Below are positions 1 to 10,094 of a DNA stretch of 64,000 bases, piece after piece (position 1 is the stretch's first letter; each line of letters opens with the position of its first letter). The notes under the pieces are model-generated. The model was not told the origin of the DNA. It ran no database searches and saw only the letters and a list, made by a program, of their open reading frames with translations. The position numbers and the translations under genes were made by a program. Location: positions 372,001 through 436,000 of the forward strand of contig NZ_JAQMHX010000004.1 in the NCBI RefSeq assembly GCF_028331445.1, given 5' to 3'. This DNA is from Candidatus Phyllobacterium onerii. Lineage in GTDB: Bacteria; Pseudomonadota; Alphaproteobacteria; Rhizobiales; Rhizobiaceae.

Positions 1-575
1 GGACCGATGCGCGGCAGATGCAGAAGCAATTTTACAAGGATTACGGCACGACGCTCAAAGGATTGATGGACCGTTACGAGATCGATCCGGACGACTTTCT
101 ACAGAAAGTCCACGACATCGATTATTCCTGGCTGGTGCCGGACCCTTCATTGGCCACCGCCATCCGGCAACTGCCCGGCCGCAAGTTCATTTTCACCAAC
201 GGCAATCGCGGACACGCCGAGCGCGCTGCGCGTCAGCTTGGCGTTCTTGATGAGTTCGATGACATCTTCGATATTGTGGCGGCGGAATTGCTGCCGAAGC
301 CTGCTCGAGAGACTTATGACCGCTTTTTAGCGCTGCACAAGATCGACGCGGCAAGCAGCGTGATGTTCGAAGATCTGGCGCGCAACCTTGTCGTGCCGAA
401 AGCCTTGGGGATGACGACGGTTCTGATCGTTCCAAACAATTTCGAACCGACATTCTCGGAAATCTGGGAGCGCGATCCAGGTCATACCGATCACGTCGAC
501 TACGTTACGGACAACCTGGCCTCGTTCCTCAGCGCTATCCTGCCCGGTCAGACGGCGCTGAATGTGCCTGCTTGA
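1..575 (+). CDS. Pyrimidine 5'-nucleotidase, HAD superfamily (5' end cut by window)
   Basis: This is the C-terminal part of a haloacid-dehalogenase-like phosphatase of the pyrimidine 5'-nucleotidase (SDT1-like) type, which dephosphorylates UMP/CMP-like nucleotides. The frame is open upstream of the first visible ATG at 18 (it reads TDARQ before it), so the gene starts outside the window; the DxD motif I is therefore not seen. Visible HAD motifs are FTNG (motif II), the lysine in LLPKP (motif III) and FEDLARN (motif IV). The product is soluble and cytoplasmic. Its stop overlaps the next gene's TTG start by four bases. Substrate is inferred from the family only. Confidence 0.8.
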   Translation, partial: TDARQMQKQFYKDYGTTLKGLMDRYEIDPDDFLQKVHDIDYSWLVPDPSLATAIRQLPGRKFIFTNGNRGHAERAARQLGVLDEFDDIFDIVAAELLPKPARETYDRFLALHKIDAASSVMFEDLARNLVVPKALGMTTVLIVPNNFEPTFSEIWERDPGHTDHVDYVTDNLASFLSAILPGQTALNVPA

Positions 576-1438
576 AGCGGGTTACCTCCGTTGAAGCGAT
601 AATTGATGATGCGGCACATCGTGTGCTTGAACGATTGCCACAGTCCGGTTTTTGTGGCGCTCTTGTCGAGTTTATCGTTTTCGGGATCAAACAGGCTTGG
701 GCCTGTCTCTTCGGTGGTGCGCTGCTTGCCGCAATCATGCTGACACGGTTTTTCTGGCCCGACGGCAGCTGGCTAGCGCGCTACGACTTTCTCTTTTTTG
801 TAGCCCTCACGATTCAACTATGCATGTTGGTATTCAGGCTGGAGACCTGGGAAGAGGCCAAGGTCATTTTCATTTTCCATGTGGTCGGAACAATCATGGA
901 GATATTCAAGACCCATGTGGGCTCATGGATTTATCCGGAAGCCAATATTTTCCGAATCGGCGGGGTGCCGCTGTTTTCAGGTTTCATGTATGCAGCCGTC
1001 GGTTCATACATGGCGCGTATCAATCGGATATTCGATATCAGGCTTGAACGCTACCCGTCATTCTCGCTGACTTTTCTGCTCGCCATTGCCATTTATGCGA
1101 ACTTCTTTGCGCATCATTTCATACCGGACATCCGGCTTGTCCTTTTTGCTGCGACAATCGCCCTGTTCTGGCGCACCACGATGCATTATCGCGTCTTCCG
1201 CTTTCGCCACAAAATGCCCTTGCTCATAGCTTTCTTTTTTGTTGCGTTGTTCATCTGGGCTGCCGAAAACATCGGTACCTGGTCAAGAGCGTGGATTTAT
1301 CCGGCGCAGGCACATGGATGGGCGCCGGTGTCTTTTGCAAAGCTGGGATCCTGGTACCTGCTGATGATAATTTCCGTCGTACTGGTAACCTGGGTTTCTC
1401 CGCCACGTGACAATGACGAGAATCAGGAAAGTTCGTAG
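572..1438 (+). CDS. DUF817 family integral membrane protein
   Basis: A 288-residue polytopic membrane protein with about eight hydrophobic segments and little soluble sequence, matching the DUF817 family in length and in motifs such as HVVGTIMEIFKTHVGSW and the paired WIYP signatures near residues 115 and 245. Function is unknown; the protein acts in the inner membrane. The start is a TTG overlapping the previous gene's stop (TTGA); a GTG at 623 is an alternative because no clear ribosome binding site precedes the TTG. Its 3' end overlaps the convergent LOG-family gene by 16 bases. Confidence 0.75.
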   Translation: MKRVTSVEAIIDDAAHRVLERLPQSGFCGALVEFIVFGIKQAWACLFGGALLAAIMLTRFFWPDGSWLARYDFLFFVALTIQLCMLVFRLETWEEAKVIFIFHVVGTIMEIFKTHVGSWIYPEANIFRIGGVPLFSGFMYAAVGSYMARINRIFDIRLERYPSFSLTFLLAIAIYANFFAHHFIPDIRLVLFAATIALFWRTTMHYRVFRFRHKMPLLIAFFFVALFIWAAENIGTWSRAWIYPAQAHGWAPVSFAKLGSWYLLMIISVVLVTWVSPPRDNDENQESS

Positions 1439-2265
1439 AAGGTCTTGATCACGTCCCAAGCCTCTTCGGCAGTATCGACGAATGTAATCAGCTCGCGATC
1501 GGACGGCGAAATGACGCCCTGCTCCGCCAGGAAATCGAAGTTGATAGCCTTTTCCCAAAATGGCTTGCCAAACAGGAGAAAAGGAATGCGCTCCATACGT
1601 CCGGTCTGAATGAGGGTAAGGGCTTCGAAAGTCTCGTCCATCGTCCCGAAGCCACCGGGAAAGATCGCCATAGCCTTGGCACGCATGAGGAAATGCATCT
1701 TGCGGATGGCAAAATAGTGGAAGTTGAAGCAAAGCTCCGGCGTCACATAGGCGTTAGGAGCCTGTTCGTGTGGCAGCACGATATTGAGGCCGATCGTTGG
1801 CGCACCGACGTCCGCTGCGCCACGATTGCCGGCCTCCATCACCCCGGGACCGCCTCCGGTAACGACAACGAATTCGCGATTGTAGGTCGTTGAGGAATAG
1901 GTCGAGCAAAGCTGCGCGAACTTGCGCGCCTCGGCGTAGTAGTGGGAATTGGCTTCGAGGTTCTTCTTCTGGATTTCGTTTTTTGCAGCCCAGGCAGCAC
2001 CGCCCGGTTCCGGAATACGTGCGCCGCCGAAAAGCACGACGGTTGACCGAATACCGCGCTCGGCCAGCGCCATCTCCGGTTTAAGTAGCTCGAGTTGTAG
2101 CCGCACTGCACGAAGTTCACGCTTCGTCATGAAATCTGGATCGGCAAAGGCCAGCCGATAGGTAGGTGATTGGGTTTGCGGCGTTTCCGGTGCGCTCTCT
2201 ACGCGGCGCACGGCTTCGGAAGAATGCGAGAATGGCGTCCAGCTGTGTTTTTCATCAGTGTTCAA
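1423..2265 (-). CDS. LOG family protein (TIGR00730), putative nucleotide phosphoribohydrolase
   Basis: This belongs to the lysine-decarboxylase-like/LOG superfamily, whose characterised members cleave nucleoside 5'-monophosphates to base and ribose 5-phosphate. The diagnostic GGGPGVMEAGNRG and PGGFGTMDE motifs are present, the latter carrying the catalytic glutamate. At about 280 residues it is longer than the ~190-residue plant-type LOG enzymes because of an N-terminal extension, as is usual in Rhizobiales. I chose a TTG start at 2265 because GGAG lies eight bases upstream; a GTG at 2289 would add eight residues. The true substrate (cytokinin-like or housekeeping nucleotide) cannot be read from the sequence. 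Confidence 0.8.
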   Translation of the reverse strand: MNTDEKHSWTPFSHSSEAVRRVESAPETPQTQSPTYRLAFADPDFMTKRELRAVRLQLELLKPEMALAERGIRSTVVLFGGARIPEPGGAAWAAKNEIQKKNLEANSHYYAEARKFAQLCSTYSSTTYNREFVVVTGGGPGVMEAGNRGAADVGAPTIGLNIVLPHEQAPNAYVTPELCFNFHYFAIRKMHFLMRAKAMAIFPGGFGTMDETFEALTLIQTGRMERIPFLLFGKPFWEKAINFDFLAEQGVISPSDRELITFVDTAEEAWDVIKTFYELS

Positions 2266-2422
2266 TTGTTTTTCTCCTTCTGCGGACACTTATGGCGCTT
2301 AGAGACATAAAAATCGATTCGTCATCCAACAATGTGGCGCAGCGAATTGACGCTCTCGCAGACTTAACATAGTAGCCCTTGTCATTAGCCATAGCCCGCC
2401 CGTTTAATGGAGTGATCTGAAA

Positions 2423-3277
2423 ATGTCCAAGCCCGATCTGACCGGTCTCGAAAAGACGATCGACAAGGCCTTCGAAGAACGCGATGCAATCAGCACCGAA
2501 ACGCGTGGCGAAATACGGGAAGCAGTCGAGACCTCTCTTTTGCTGCTCGATAGTGGAGAAGTTCGTGTTGCGGAGAAGCAGTCGAACGGCGACTGGAAAG
2601 TCAATCAATGGCTGAAAAGGGCGGTCCTGCTTTCTTTCCGGCTTAACCCGATGGGCATTATCGAGGGCGGTCCAGGTGGTGCGACCTGGTGGGACAAGGT
2701 GCCGTCGAAGTTTGACGGCTGGGGCGCCACCGAATTTGCCAAATCAGGTATTCGCACCGTTCCCGGGTCGATTGTCCGCCGCTCCGCCTATATCGCTCCG
2801 GGCGTGATCCTGATGCCGTCCTTCGTCAATCTCGGCGCTTACGTCGATGAGGGGACCATGGTCGACACCTGGGCGGGCGTTGGTTCCTGCGCACAGATCG
2901 GCAAGCACGTGCACCTGTCAGGTGGCGTCGGCATTGGCGGTGTTCTCGAACCCATGCAGGCAGGACCTACGATCATTGAAGACAATTGCTTTATCGGAGC
3001 ACGTTCCGAGGTGGTCGAGGGCTGCATCGTTCGTGAAGGTTCAGTTCTTGGTATGGGCGTATTTATCGGCAAATCGACCAAGATTGTCGATCGCGCTACC
3101 GGTGAGATTTTCTATGGCGAAGTCCCTCCCTACTCGGTGGTCGTAGCCGGTTCAATGCCCGGCAAGAACGTCCCGGGCGAGAACTGGGGTCCCAGCCTTT
3201 ATTGCGCCGTGATCGTCAAGCGCGTCGATGAAAAGACGCGTTCGAAGACCTCCATCAACGAGCTGCTGCGTGATTGA
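2423..3277 (+). CDS. dapD: Tetrahydrodipicolinate N-succinyltransferase
   Basis: DapD transfers succinyl from succinyl-CoA to tetrahydrodipicolinate in the succinylase branch of diaminopimelate/lysine synthesis, in the cytoplasm. The 284-residue length is normal. The middle and C-terminal part (about residues 110-230) is the left-handed beta-helix with hexapeptide repeats, and signatures such as [14 protein letters not shown] and [10 protein letters not shown] are intact. It starts at ATG 2423. The partner gene dapE lies 1.2 kb downstream on the same strand, separated by an oppositely oriented reductase gene, so the two are probably transcribed separately. Confidence 0.96.
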   Translation: MSKPDLTGLEKTIDKAFEERDAISTETRGEIREAVETSLLLLDSGEVRVAEKQSNGDWKVNQWLKRAVLLSFRLNPMGIIEGGPGGATWWDKVPSKFDGWGATEFAKSGIRTVPGSIVRRSAYIAPGVILMPSFVNLGAYVDEGTMVDTWAGVGSCAQIGKHVHLSGGVGIGGVLEPMQAGPTIIEDNCFIGARSEVVEGCIVREGSVLGMGVFIGKSTKIVDRATGEIFYGEVPPYSVVVAGSMPGKNVPGENWGPSLYCAVIVKRVDEKTRSKTSINELLRD

Positions 3278-3285
3278 TCCAAATC

Positions 3286-3313
3286 GGGAGAGGGGCTATT
3301 AGAGCCCGCTCTT
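3286..3313. terminator. Candidate terminator hairpin between convergent dapD and reductase genes
   Basis: GAGAGGGGCT and AGCCCGCTC form an imperfect stem around a five-base loop immediately after the dapD stop, between two convergent genes. It lacks a strong T-run, so it may be only a 3'-end stabilising hairpin. Confidence 0.35.
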
Positions 3314-3321
3314 CTGAATGG

Positions 3322-4338
3322 TCACCCGCGAATGTCTTCGACGGAATGACTTTGCAATGGTTTTCCCTCAGCCTGTTTCACACAGGCAGAGACCTTGCGG
3401 GTGAGCGGGACTGCGATGTTTTTCTCGCGGGCCAACCGGACGATCACCCCCTGCAGATAGTCGATCTCGGTGGCGCGGCCTCGCGACAGATCTTCCCACA
3501 TGGATGAGCGCGCGTGCGGGTTGATCGCGAGCATTCGCGCCGCGACGATGCGAAACAGAAAATTCGGCAATCGGAGTATCCAGGGAAGCACTGAGGGTGA
3601 TGCCCCTTGCACTTTTGCCGGCGTGATACCGTGCGCTCTCACAACTTTGAGACCTTCGCTCATCTGGTCCGCTATCAGAAGCCGCCAATTTCGGTCGGCC
3701 AACTGTTCAACGAGAGGCAGGTTTGAAAGGGCATTGAGAGCATTGTTGAGATTTATCAGCAGTTTGCCCCAAAGAATACCTTGCATATCCGGGTGGGCTT
3801 GGACGGAGAGCCCTGGATCGGAAAGAACCTCTGCCAAGCCACCCAGGGTATCGTCGATGAGAATGGTCCCTGGCATTGTCCGCCTCACATTAAGCGGGCT
3901 GACGCTGGGTTCAGACTGAACGATATTGAACGGAACCATTCCGGAGATAACAGTCGCTTCCGGCGGCAGATGTTGGCGGAGAGTTTCAGCGTTTCCGACG
4001 CCATTTTGCAGGCTGACCACAATAATATCGGATGGCGCACTTTCCCTTATCGACTTGGCCATCTCTTCGGTAGCGCCGCTCTTGACGGTGACGAGAATAA
4101 TGTCGGCTTGCCGGAAGGCGATCTCAGAATCACTAGTCAGGGAAAATTGCCCGGGCTCTACCAGTTTTTCCGATCCATCCGGGTCGATGATTCTCAGGCC
4201 TTCCTGCTGGAGTCTTTCAATCATCCGAGGCCGAACCAACAAGGTCACTGCCTTGCCTGCCACAGCGAGACGCCCGCCCACGTAGCATCCGATCGACCCG
4301 GCGCCGGCTATGACGATCCGGCTATCAATTCCGATCAT
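3322..4338 (-). CDS. 2-dehydropantoate 2-reductase family protein (ApbA/PanE)
   Basis: A 338-residue NAD(P)H-dependent reductase of the ketopantoate reductase family. The N-terminal Rossmann motif GAGSIG is at residues 12-17 and the C-terminal domain has the family's GKLLINLNNALNALS helix with the catalytic lysine and asparagine. PanE proper reduces ketopantoate in pantothenate synthesis, but many paralogues act on other 2-oxo acids, so I do not assign panE. The reading frame is open for about 100 codons upstream, but homology begins at the MIGID start at 4338. It sits on the opposite strand between dapD and dapE. Confidence 0.85.
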   Translation of the reverse strand: MIGIDSRIVIAGAGSIGCYVGGRLAVAGKAVTLLVRPRMIERLQQEGLRIIDPDGSEKLVEPGQFSLTSDSEIAFRQADIILVTVKSGATEEMAKSIRESAPSDIIVVSLQNGVGNAETLRQHLPPEATVISGMVPFNIVQSEPSVSPLNVRRTMPGTILIDDTLGGLAEVLSDPGLSVQAHPDMQGILWGKLLINLNNALNALSNLPLVEQLADRNWRLLIADQMSEGLKVVRAHGITPAKVQGASPSVLPWILRLPNFLFRIVAARMLAINPHARSSMWEDLSRGRATEIDYLQGVIVRLAREKNIAVPLTRKVSACVKQAEGKPLQSHSVEDIRG

Positions 4339-4438
4339 GGTGCTGGTCCTTGGTTGAGTCGCTGGTGTTATTAAATCAGACGGAGGAACCCCCATCCAGT
4401 GCGTGACAGGATCGTGCTTTTCCATTATCGCTTTGACC

Positions 4439-5626
4439 ATGAAATCCTCAATCGACCCCGTCCAGAACCTTGCTGAACTCATTACATGTCCGTCGATAAC
4501 GCCTGCGGAAGAGGGGGCATTGACGGTGCTTGAAGCCATGTTGACACCGTTGGGTTTTTCCGTGGAACGACCAACTTTCCGTGAGGACGATACACCGGAC
4601 GTCGAAAATCTATATGCGCGGCGCTCCGGCAACGGACCTCACCTGATGTTCGCGGGCCACACGGATGTCGTACCCGTTGGCGACGAAGCAGCCTGGACTT
4701 ACCCGCCATTCTCGGCATCGATCCACAATGACGAAATGTATGGACGCGGCGCCGTCGATATGAAGGGTGGCATTGCCTGTTTTGTCGCTGCTGTAGGGCG
4801 CCATCTGGAGAAGCGCGGGGGACTCAACGGTTCGATATCCTTTGTGATTACCGGCGATGAAGAGGGACCCTCCATCAACGGGACAAGGAAGCTGTTGGAG
4901 TGGGCCAAGGCGAAAGGCGAGAGCTGGGATGCTGCAGTTGTTGGCGAACCGACCAATCCCGAAAAACTGGGCGACATGATGAAAATCGGGCGTCGTGGCT
5001 CGTTGTCGGGCACGATCGTCGTTAGTGGCGTGCAAGGCCACGTTGCCTATCCGCATCTGGCGGACAACCCCATCCGAGGGCTGGTGACACTGGTTGAAAG
5101 CCTGCTTTATCCAGCTTTCGACACTGGAACGAAAGACTTCCAGGCCACCAATCTCGAAATCACAACGATTGACGTCGGCAATCCTGCGGTAAATGTGATC
5201 CCGGCAAAGGCCACCGCAACGTTCAATATTCGTTTCAACGACACCTGGACCGATGAGACGCTGATGGCCGAGATCCACAACCGTCTCGATAAGGCTTCTG
5301 GCCGTCGCAAGCTGCGCCCCAACAAAAAGGCGCCAGTGAACTACGAGCTGACCTGGCGTGACCGTGTAAGTCATGTTTTTCTGACACACGATGAAAAGCT
5401 GATCGGAACCTTGACCTCGGCGGTCGAAGCGACAACAGGAAAACGCCCGCAACTGTCAACTTCCGGAGGCACCTCGGATGCTCGTTTCATCAAGGATTAT
5501 TGCCCCGTCGTCGAATTCGGACTTGTCGGCAAGACTATGCATATGGTTGACGAACGGGTGGCGATTGCCGATCTTGAAACACTGACGCAAATCTACGAAC
5601 GGTTCATCGCGGATTTTTTTGCATGA
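4439..5626 (+). CDS. dapE: Succinyl-diaminopimelate desuccinylase
   Basis: DapE is the zinc-dependent M20-family hydrolase that removes succinate from N-succinyl-LL-diaminopimelate, two steps after DapD. Metal and catalytic motifs are all visible: [21 protein letters not shown], the GDEEGPS glutamate pair, and the late histidine in GKTMHMVDE. At 395 residues it has family length. I take ATG 4439 as the start since homology begins at MKSSIDPVQ; a GTG at 4403 is in frame, and neither has a convincing ribosome binding site. The stop overlaps the next gene's ATG by four bases, implying translational coupling. Confidence 0.96.
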   Translation: MKSSIDPVQNLAELITCPSITPAEEGALTVLEAMLTPLGFSVERPTFREDDTPDVENLYARRSGNGPHLMFAGHTDVVPVGDEAAWTYPPFSASIHNDEMYGRGAVDMKGGIACFVAAVGRHLEKRGGLNGSISFVITGDEEGPSINGTRKLLEWAKAKGESWDAAVVGEPTNPEKLGDMMKIGRRGSLSGTIVVSGVQGHVAYPHLADNPIRGLVTLVESLLYPAFDTGTKDFQATNLEITTIDVGNPAVNVIPAKATATFNIRFNDTWTDETLMAEIHNRLDKASGRRKLRPNKKAPVNYELTWRDRVSHVFLTHDEKLIGTLTSAVEATTGKRPQLSTSGGTSDARFIKDYCPVVEFGLVGKTMHMVDERVAIADLETLTQIYERFIADFFA

Positions 5627-6249
5627 CTACAAGTGAAATGCCGGATTTTGACGAGATTCAGCAATATCTGTGGGGCGCGTGGCGGATGATGAATGGTCAT
5701 GCCGACGGGCTTGACCAACTCGATTTCTCCGAAGATGGCTTCTGGCAGTCATTCCATGCGATTACGATTTCCTTGCCGCCGCTCATCCTCGGCTGGATTA
5801 TCTTCGCTAACGACATGATATCACTGCAGCCGGAAACGGGTAACCGCTTTTCCATCATGGGCCGGGTGGCGTTCGTCGATCTTGCATCGTGGGTGGTACC
5901 GCTGGTGGTTCTCGCCCTCAGTGCCAAGCGGCTTGGTCTTAACAAGCGTTTCAGTCCCTATGTCGTAGCAAGCAATTGGGGGACCGCGATCGGAGCCTGG
6001 CTCATGGTCCCAGCGACGCTGGCACGGCTACTGCTGCCCGGTTGGCCCGCTTTGGCCACAGGTTTTGGCCTTGTCCTCTATGGAGGCGTAATGTACCTGA
6101 CCTACCGTTTGACGCATGTCGCGCTGAAGAAATCCCATGCCTATACGGCCACGTTTTTCGTGGTCATGATTGTCGGCTCGCTGTTCCTGATGATCCTGCT
6201 TCAGAACGTGTTGGGGATTTCTCTGCCCGAACCGGTAATGATGGGATAG
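5623..6249 (+). CDS. Conserved membrane protein of unknown function coupled to dapE
   Basis: A 208-residue protein with an acidic soluble N-terminus (residues 1-45) followed by about five hydrophobic segments. I do not recognise a characterised family; a gene like this commonly follows dapE in Rhizobiales. The ATGA overlap with dapE indicates one transcript and coupled translation. Its last 49 bases overlap the 3' end of the convergent truA gene. Nothing in it suggests an enzyme active site. Confidence 0.7.
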   Translation: MTTSEMPDFDEIQQYLWGAWRMMNGHADGLDQLDFSEDGFWQSFHAITISLPPLILGWIIFANDMISLQPETGNRFSIMGRVAFVDLASWVVPLVVLALSAKRLGLNKRFSPYVVASNWGTAIGAWLMVPATLARLLLPGWPALATGFGLVLYGGVMYLTYRLTHVALKKSHAYTATFFVVMIVGSLFLMILLQNVLGISLPEPVMMG

Positions 6250-6986
6250 TCGACGCCGACAAGATAAAGACCGTACGGCGGTGCAACTGGCCCGCAGGCT
6301 TGGCGATCGCGGGCGACAAGCGCAGCGGTGACATCATCTGCATTCCATCTCCCGCATCCGACCTCATTGAGTGTTCCGACGAAAGAGCGGATCTGGTTGT
6401 GCAGGAATGATCGCGCGGATGCCCTGATCTCGACGATTTCACCGCTGCGCTTCACACTCAAATGCTCAAGTGTCTTCACCGGGCTCTTTGATTGGCATTG
6501 GGTTGCGCGAAACGTGGTGAAATCATGCGTGCCGATGAGCCGTTGTGCGGCGTCATGCATGGCCATTTCGTCAAGCGGTTTCTTTACCCACCACGCGCGA
6601 TGCGCCTCAAGCGGAGCGGGTGGCCTGCGATTGACGATGCGGTAAAGATAATGCCGGCCCGTCGCTGAAAACCGCGCATCGAAATTGTGCCCGACGAGTT
6701 CGACATTGATGATGCCGACGGTTTCCCCTGCGATGACGAGATGGGCGTTCAACGCTTCGCGCACCTTGGAACTGGCCCAGTCTTTCGTCAGATCAACATG
6801 CGCGATCTGTGCGGTTGCATGCACACCGGAGTCCGTACGCCCAGCGGCACCAAGTGCAACCGTTTCGCCGCAGAATTTGAAGATCGCCTGTTCGATGGCA
6901 GCCTGAGCCGTATGACCGTTCTCCTGCCGCTGCCAGCCGGCATACGGCGTGCCGTCATATTCAATGGTGAGCTTGTAACGAGGCAC
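6201..6986 (-). CDS. truA: tRNA pseudouridine(38-40) synthase
   Basis: TruA converts uridines 38-40 of the tRNA anticodon stem to pseudouridine. The catalytic aspartate is Asp52 in GRTDSGVHA, and the C-terminal [18 protein letters not shown] signature is intact. At 261 residues it is slightly long: the final residues after YLVGVDYP extend past the usual end and overlap the convergent membrane-protein gene. The start is GTG at 6986, and a MITE-like element begins directly upstream, so the ribosome binding region is element-derived (AGG twelve bases before the GTG). It is the third gene of a def-fmt-truA cluster broken by that element. Confidence 0.94.
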   Translation of the reverse strand: MPRYKLTIEYDGTPYAGWQRQENGHTAQAAIEQAIFKFCGETVALGAAGRTDSGVHATAQIAHVDLTKDWASSKVREALNAHLVIAGETVGIINVELVGHNFDARFSATGRHYLYRIVNRRPPAPLEAHRAWWVKKPLDEMAMHDAAQRLIGTHDFTTFRATQCQSKSPVKTLEHLSVKRSGEIVEIRASARSFLHNQIRSFVGTLNEVGCGRWNADDVTAALVARDRQACGPVAPPYGLYLVGVDYPIITGSGREIPNTF

Positions 6987-7258
6987 TTAGGGTCAGGACC
7001 TATTAATGTGATCGAAATGGCGCCTGAAACGGCAAGAAGATGCGAGGAGAAGCGTGATGGGTGGGGTCTTTCGCCCGGCCGAACGGTTCGACACTGCAGC
7101 TTGTAGCCGTTTCGGCGTCCGAAGGATATGGTCCATCTTTCCGGCAACATCGTCGCAAAGGACTTGAAAATGGATAAGCATTTCCATCGCCTTTGCTCCT
7201 TGTATCCGAAAAGATGGCCTCATACCATTTCCATCAGATTAACAGGTCCTGACCCTAG
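6987..7258. mobile_element. MITE-like element with ~24 bp terminal inverted repeats
   Basis: The ends are near-perfect inverted repeats: TAGGGTCAGGACCTATTAAT at 6988 pairs with the complement of 7234-7257, with two mismatches in about 24 bp and weaker symmetry beyond. The element is about 270 bp, carries no transposase and is flanked by TA, compatible with TA-type target duplications of IS630/Tc1-like or IS5 (IS427-type) elements. It separates fmt from truA. One internal reading frame with a ribosome binding site is listed separately. I saw no second copy in the window. Confidence 0.75.
6993..7187 (-). CDS. Small reading frame inside the MITE-like element
   Basis: A 64-codon frame (64 residues or fewer, starting MEMLIHFQVL and ending HFDHINRS) runs on the minus strand inside the element, with AAGGAG upstream of the ATG at 7187. 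Its stop codon lies within the terminal inverted repeat. It resembles short hypothetical proteins often predicted in such rhizobial repeats. It may be a relic of a longer transposon gene or a chance frame; nothing shows that it is translated. Confidence 0.25.
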   Translation of the reverse strand: MEMLIHFQVLCDDVAGKMDHILRTPKRLQAAVSNRSAGRKTPPITLLLASSCRFRRHFDHINRS

Positions 7259-7268
7259 GTCTTGCCGT

Positions 7269-8204
7269 TCATGGCAGGCGCGTTCCCTGTGCGATCTTGG
7301 CGCCTCGTTGGAACTCGAGGCCATCCATGACTTTGCCGCCCGCACGCTGCAAAGAGCGAAGGCGAATAGCGCCTTCGCCGCAAGCAATCCGCAGATCGTC
7401 GCCAAGGACCGTTCCAGGATCACCTACCCCGGTTGCCAGGATCGAACGCAGCAGTTTTACCCGTTCGAGTTCCTCGCCGATTTCCATCTCGCACCATGCA
7501 CCCGGAAACGGTGCAAGGCCTCGGATGCGGTTATGGACATCAATGGCAGCTTGCGTCCAGTCGATGCGCGTTTCCGCCTTGGTGATCTTGGAGGCATAGG
7601 TGACGCCGTCTTCGGACTGCGGCGTGAGCGTAAGACTGTCGCGCTCCAGTGCCGCCATGGCGCGGACCATCAGATCGGCGCCAGCCATGCTAAGCTGGTC
7701 GTGCAATTCGCCGGCAGTCATATCAGCCGTGATCTTCACCTTTTCCGCCATGGCGACAGGGCCAGTGTCGAGGCCCTCGTCCATTTTCATGATCATGATC
7801 CCGGTCTCATCATCACCAGCCATGATTGCGCGTTGAATGGGCGCCGCTCCGCGCCAACGCGGCAGCAGCGAAGCGTGTCCATTGTAGCAACCAAGCCGCG
7901 TGCCCTCGAGAATTGCGGCAGGCAGGATAAGCCCGTACGCGACGACCACAGCAACATCGGCCTCAAGGTCCCGAAACGCCTGCTGCTCTTCCTCGGACCT
8001 CAAGCTTTTTGGAGTCCGTACTTCGATGCCGAACTGTTCGGCATTTCGCTGCACCGGCGAGGGCGTCAGCTCCAGCCCACGCCGTCCTGCAGGGCGCGGC
8101 GGCTGACTGTACACCGCGACGATCTCGTGACCCTGGCCGATCAGGGCGTTGAGGATGGGCACAGAAAACTCCGGTGTTCCCATGAAGACAATTCGCAGGC
8201 TCAT
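7269..8204 (-). CDS. fmt: Methionyl-tRNA formyltransferase
   Basis: Fmt formylates initiator methionyl-tRNA using 10-formyltetrahydrofolate, enabling bacterial translation initiation. The 311-residue protein has the N-terminal [10 protein letters not shown] motif, the catalytic [15 protein letters not shown] segment and the [17 protein letters not shown] loop. Homology begins at MSLRIVF, so the start is 8204, four bases after the def stop; an in-frame ATG at 8246 would overlap def. def and fmt are paired almost universally because deformylase removes the group Fmt adds. Confidence 0.96.
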   Translation of the reverse strand: MSLRIVFMGTPEFSVPILNALIGQGHEIVAVYSQPPRPAGRRGLELTPSPVQRNAEQFGIEVRTPKSLRSEEEQQAFRDLEADVAVVVAYGLILPAAILEGTRLGCYNGHASLLPRWRGAAPIQRAIMAGDDETGIMIMKMDEGLDTGPVAMAEKVKITADMTAGELHDQLSMAGADLMVRAMAALERDSLTLTPQSEDGVTYASKITKAETRIDWTQAAIDVHNRIRGLAPFPGAWCEMEIGEELERVKLLRSILATGVGDPGTVLGDDLRIACGEGAIRLRSLQRAGGKVMDGLEFQRGAKIAQGTRLP

Positions 8205-8208
8205 CGGC

Positions 8209-8739
8209 TCACACCGCCAACCGGCTCGGCGGGCGGTCTTTGGCAAGTTTCTTGAATTTCTTCACGACCATCTCACGCTTCAATCGCGAAATATGGTCGA
8301 TGAACAGAACACCGTTCAGATGGTCGATCTCGTGCTGCAGGCAAGTGGCGAGGAGCCCTTCCGCGGCAACCTCTTGCTGCTTGCCGTCGATATCGACGTA
8401 AGAAACGCGCACCTCGGCCGGCCGCTCGACTTCTGCGTAGTAGTCCGGAATGGAAAGGCACCCTTCCTCATAGACATTACGCTCTTCACTCGAAGACAAT
8501 ATTTGAGGGTTAATGAATATCTGAGGTGCCTTGGGCTCGTCTTCCTTGGCAAGGTCGATAACCAGCATACGCAGCGGCTCACCGACTTGAATGGCCGCGA
8601 GCCCAATACCGGGCGCGTCATACATGGTGTCGAGCATATCGGTCGAAAACTTGCGCAAATCGGCGTCGAAACGCTCCACAGGCTTTGACACCTGGCGCAG
8701 CAATGGATCGGGAAGAATGACAAGTGGTTTTATAGACAT
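8209..8739 (-). CDS. def: Peptide deformylase
   Basis: The deformylase removes N-formyl groups from nascent proteins using a bound metal. All three family motifs are present: [17 protein letters not shown] and QHEIDHLNG, giving the Cys and two His ligands and the catalytic Glu. The 176-residue length fits type 1 deformylases. I start it at MSIKPLVI (8739) rather than the ATG three codons upstream. It is first in the def-fmt-truA cluster and divergent from rmuC. Confidence 0.96.
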   Translation of the reverse strand: MSIKPLVILPDPLLRQVSKPVERFDADLRKFSTDMLDTMYDAPGIGLAAIQVGEPLRMLVIDLAKEDEPKAPQIFINPQILSSSEERNVYEEGCLSIPDYYAEVERPAEVRVSYVDIDGKQQEVAAEGLLATCLQHEIDHLNGVLFIDHISRLKREMVVKKFKKLAKDRPPSRLAV

Positions 8740-8852
8740 GAGCATCACCTAATATCTCGGCTTTCAACCGTCAATCCGGCGTGAAAGTCGTTTATAAAAA
8801 TGTTCTCGTTTTGATCTCACATTTGCCATCCGAATCGGTTAGTCTGCACATC

Positions 8853-10091
8853 ATGGAAACGTCAATTTCTCTGGATCAGACTTTGTTTCAACTTGGCTCG
8901 AGCTCTGTATCGCTTGGTACCGCCTTGCTGATAGCGGGTGTCGCTACGGCGCTTATAGTATTCTTCGCTGTCATTGCAGTGCTGCGCTCGACCCGGATGC
9001 GGATGGTCGCCGAGATCCAGGCAGAAGACCGGGCTCGGGATGCGGAAGCTCGCATGGGCGAAATTCTGAAAAGCCAGTCGGAGATGCAAGGCCGCATGCA
9101 GACAATGGCTGAGCTGTTCGGGTCAAGGCAGGCCGAACTCAATCAATCGATCCGCGAACGGCTCGATGGCATGACGAGCCGAATCGGCCAGACAATGACG
9201 GAACAGACGCAGTCCACACACGAAAATCTGACGAAATTGCAGGAACGGCTGGCAGTCATCGATACTGCGCAGAACAACATCCAGGCGCTCGCCGGTCAAG
9301 TGGTGCAGCTGCAGGCGATCCTCGCCAACAAGCAGACGCGCGGCGCCTTTGGCCAGGCACGGATGGAAGCGATCATTGCTGATGGCCTGCCCCAAGGCGC
9401 ATATGAGTTCCAGGCAACGCTCTCCAACGGCAGCAGGCCGGATTGCGTGGTGCGCATGCCGAATGGCGCGCCCAATCTCGTTATCGACGCAAAGTTTCCA
9501 CTGGAAGCATGGAATGCCATCCGCGAATCGGAAACACCAGATACCAAGAAGATTGCAGTCGCTCAGTTCCGCCGGGACGTCGAGATTCACATTCGGGACG
9601 TGGCGGAGAAATATCTGATCAACGGCGAGACCCAGGATACGGCGTTTCTCTTTGTGCCGTCCGAATCGATTTTTGCGGAAATTCATGAGAATTTTGAGGC
9701 CGTAATCCAAAAGGCGCATCGTTCGCGCATTGTGATTGTCTCGCCGTCGCTGTTGATGCTGTCTATTCAGGTGATCCAGGCCGTTCTCAAGGACGTCCGT
9801 ATGCGCGAGCAGGCCCATCTCATTCAGGGCGAAGTCATTAGGCTGATGGAGGACGTGGTGCGGCTTGATGACCGGGTGCGCCGCTTGCAGACGCATTTCG
9901 GTCAGGCCAACAAGGATATCGACGACATTTTGGTCTCTTCCAGCAAGGTAACCAAGCGCGGTCAAAAAATTGAAGCTCTGGAGTTTGCCGAAGCGCCCGT
10001 TGGCGACCCTCTTAAAGATGCCGAAACGACGCGTTCCGCTGCCTCGGCAACAGGTCAATTGCGCTTGCGGGTGGTTGACGGCGACGACTGA
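8853..10091 (+). CDS. rmuC: RmuC-family DNA recombination protein
   Basis: A 412-residue protein with a hydrophobic segment near residues 16-42, an alpha-helical, probably coiled-coil stretch (about residues 50-145) and a C-terminal RmuC domain with a PD-(D/E)xK-like core including VIDAKFPLEAW. RmuC is linked to limiting recombination at inverted repeats; its mechanism is poorly defined. The membrane anchor would place it at the inner membrane. An upstream in-frame GTG at 8781 gives 24 more residues; neither start has a good ribosome binding site, so the N-terminus is uncertain. It is convergent with the next gene, three bases apart. Confidence 0.88.
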   Translation: METSISLDQTLFQLGSSSVSLGTALLIAGVATALIVFFAVIAVLRSTRMRMVAEIQAEDRARDAEARMGEILKSQSEMQGRMQTMAELFGSRQAELNQSIRERLDGMTSRIGQTMTEQTQSTHENLTKLQERLAVIDTAQNNIQALAGQVVQLQAILANKQTRGAFGQARMEAIIADGLPQGAYEFQATLSNGSRPDCVVRMPNGAPNLVIDAKFPLEAWNAIRESETPDTKKIAVAQFRRDVEIHIRDVAEKYLINGETQDTAFLFVPSESIFAEIHENFEAVIQKAHRSRIVIVSPSLLMLSIQVIQAVLKDVRMREQAHLIQGEVIRLMEDVVRLDDRVRRLQTHFGQANKDIDDILVSSSKVTKRGQKIEALEFAEAPVGDPLKDAETTRSAASATGQLRLRVVDGDD

Positions 10092-10094
10092 GAC

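Noticed and set aside
4610..5452. A 280-codon frame antisense to dapE
   Set aside because: Fully inside dapE, with no domain; codon shadow.
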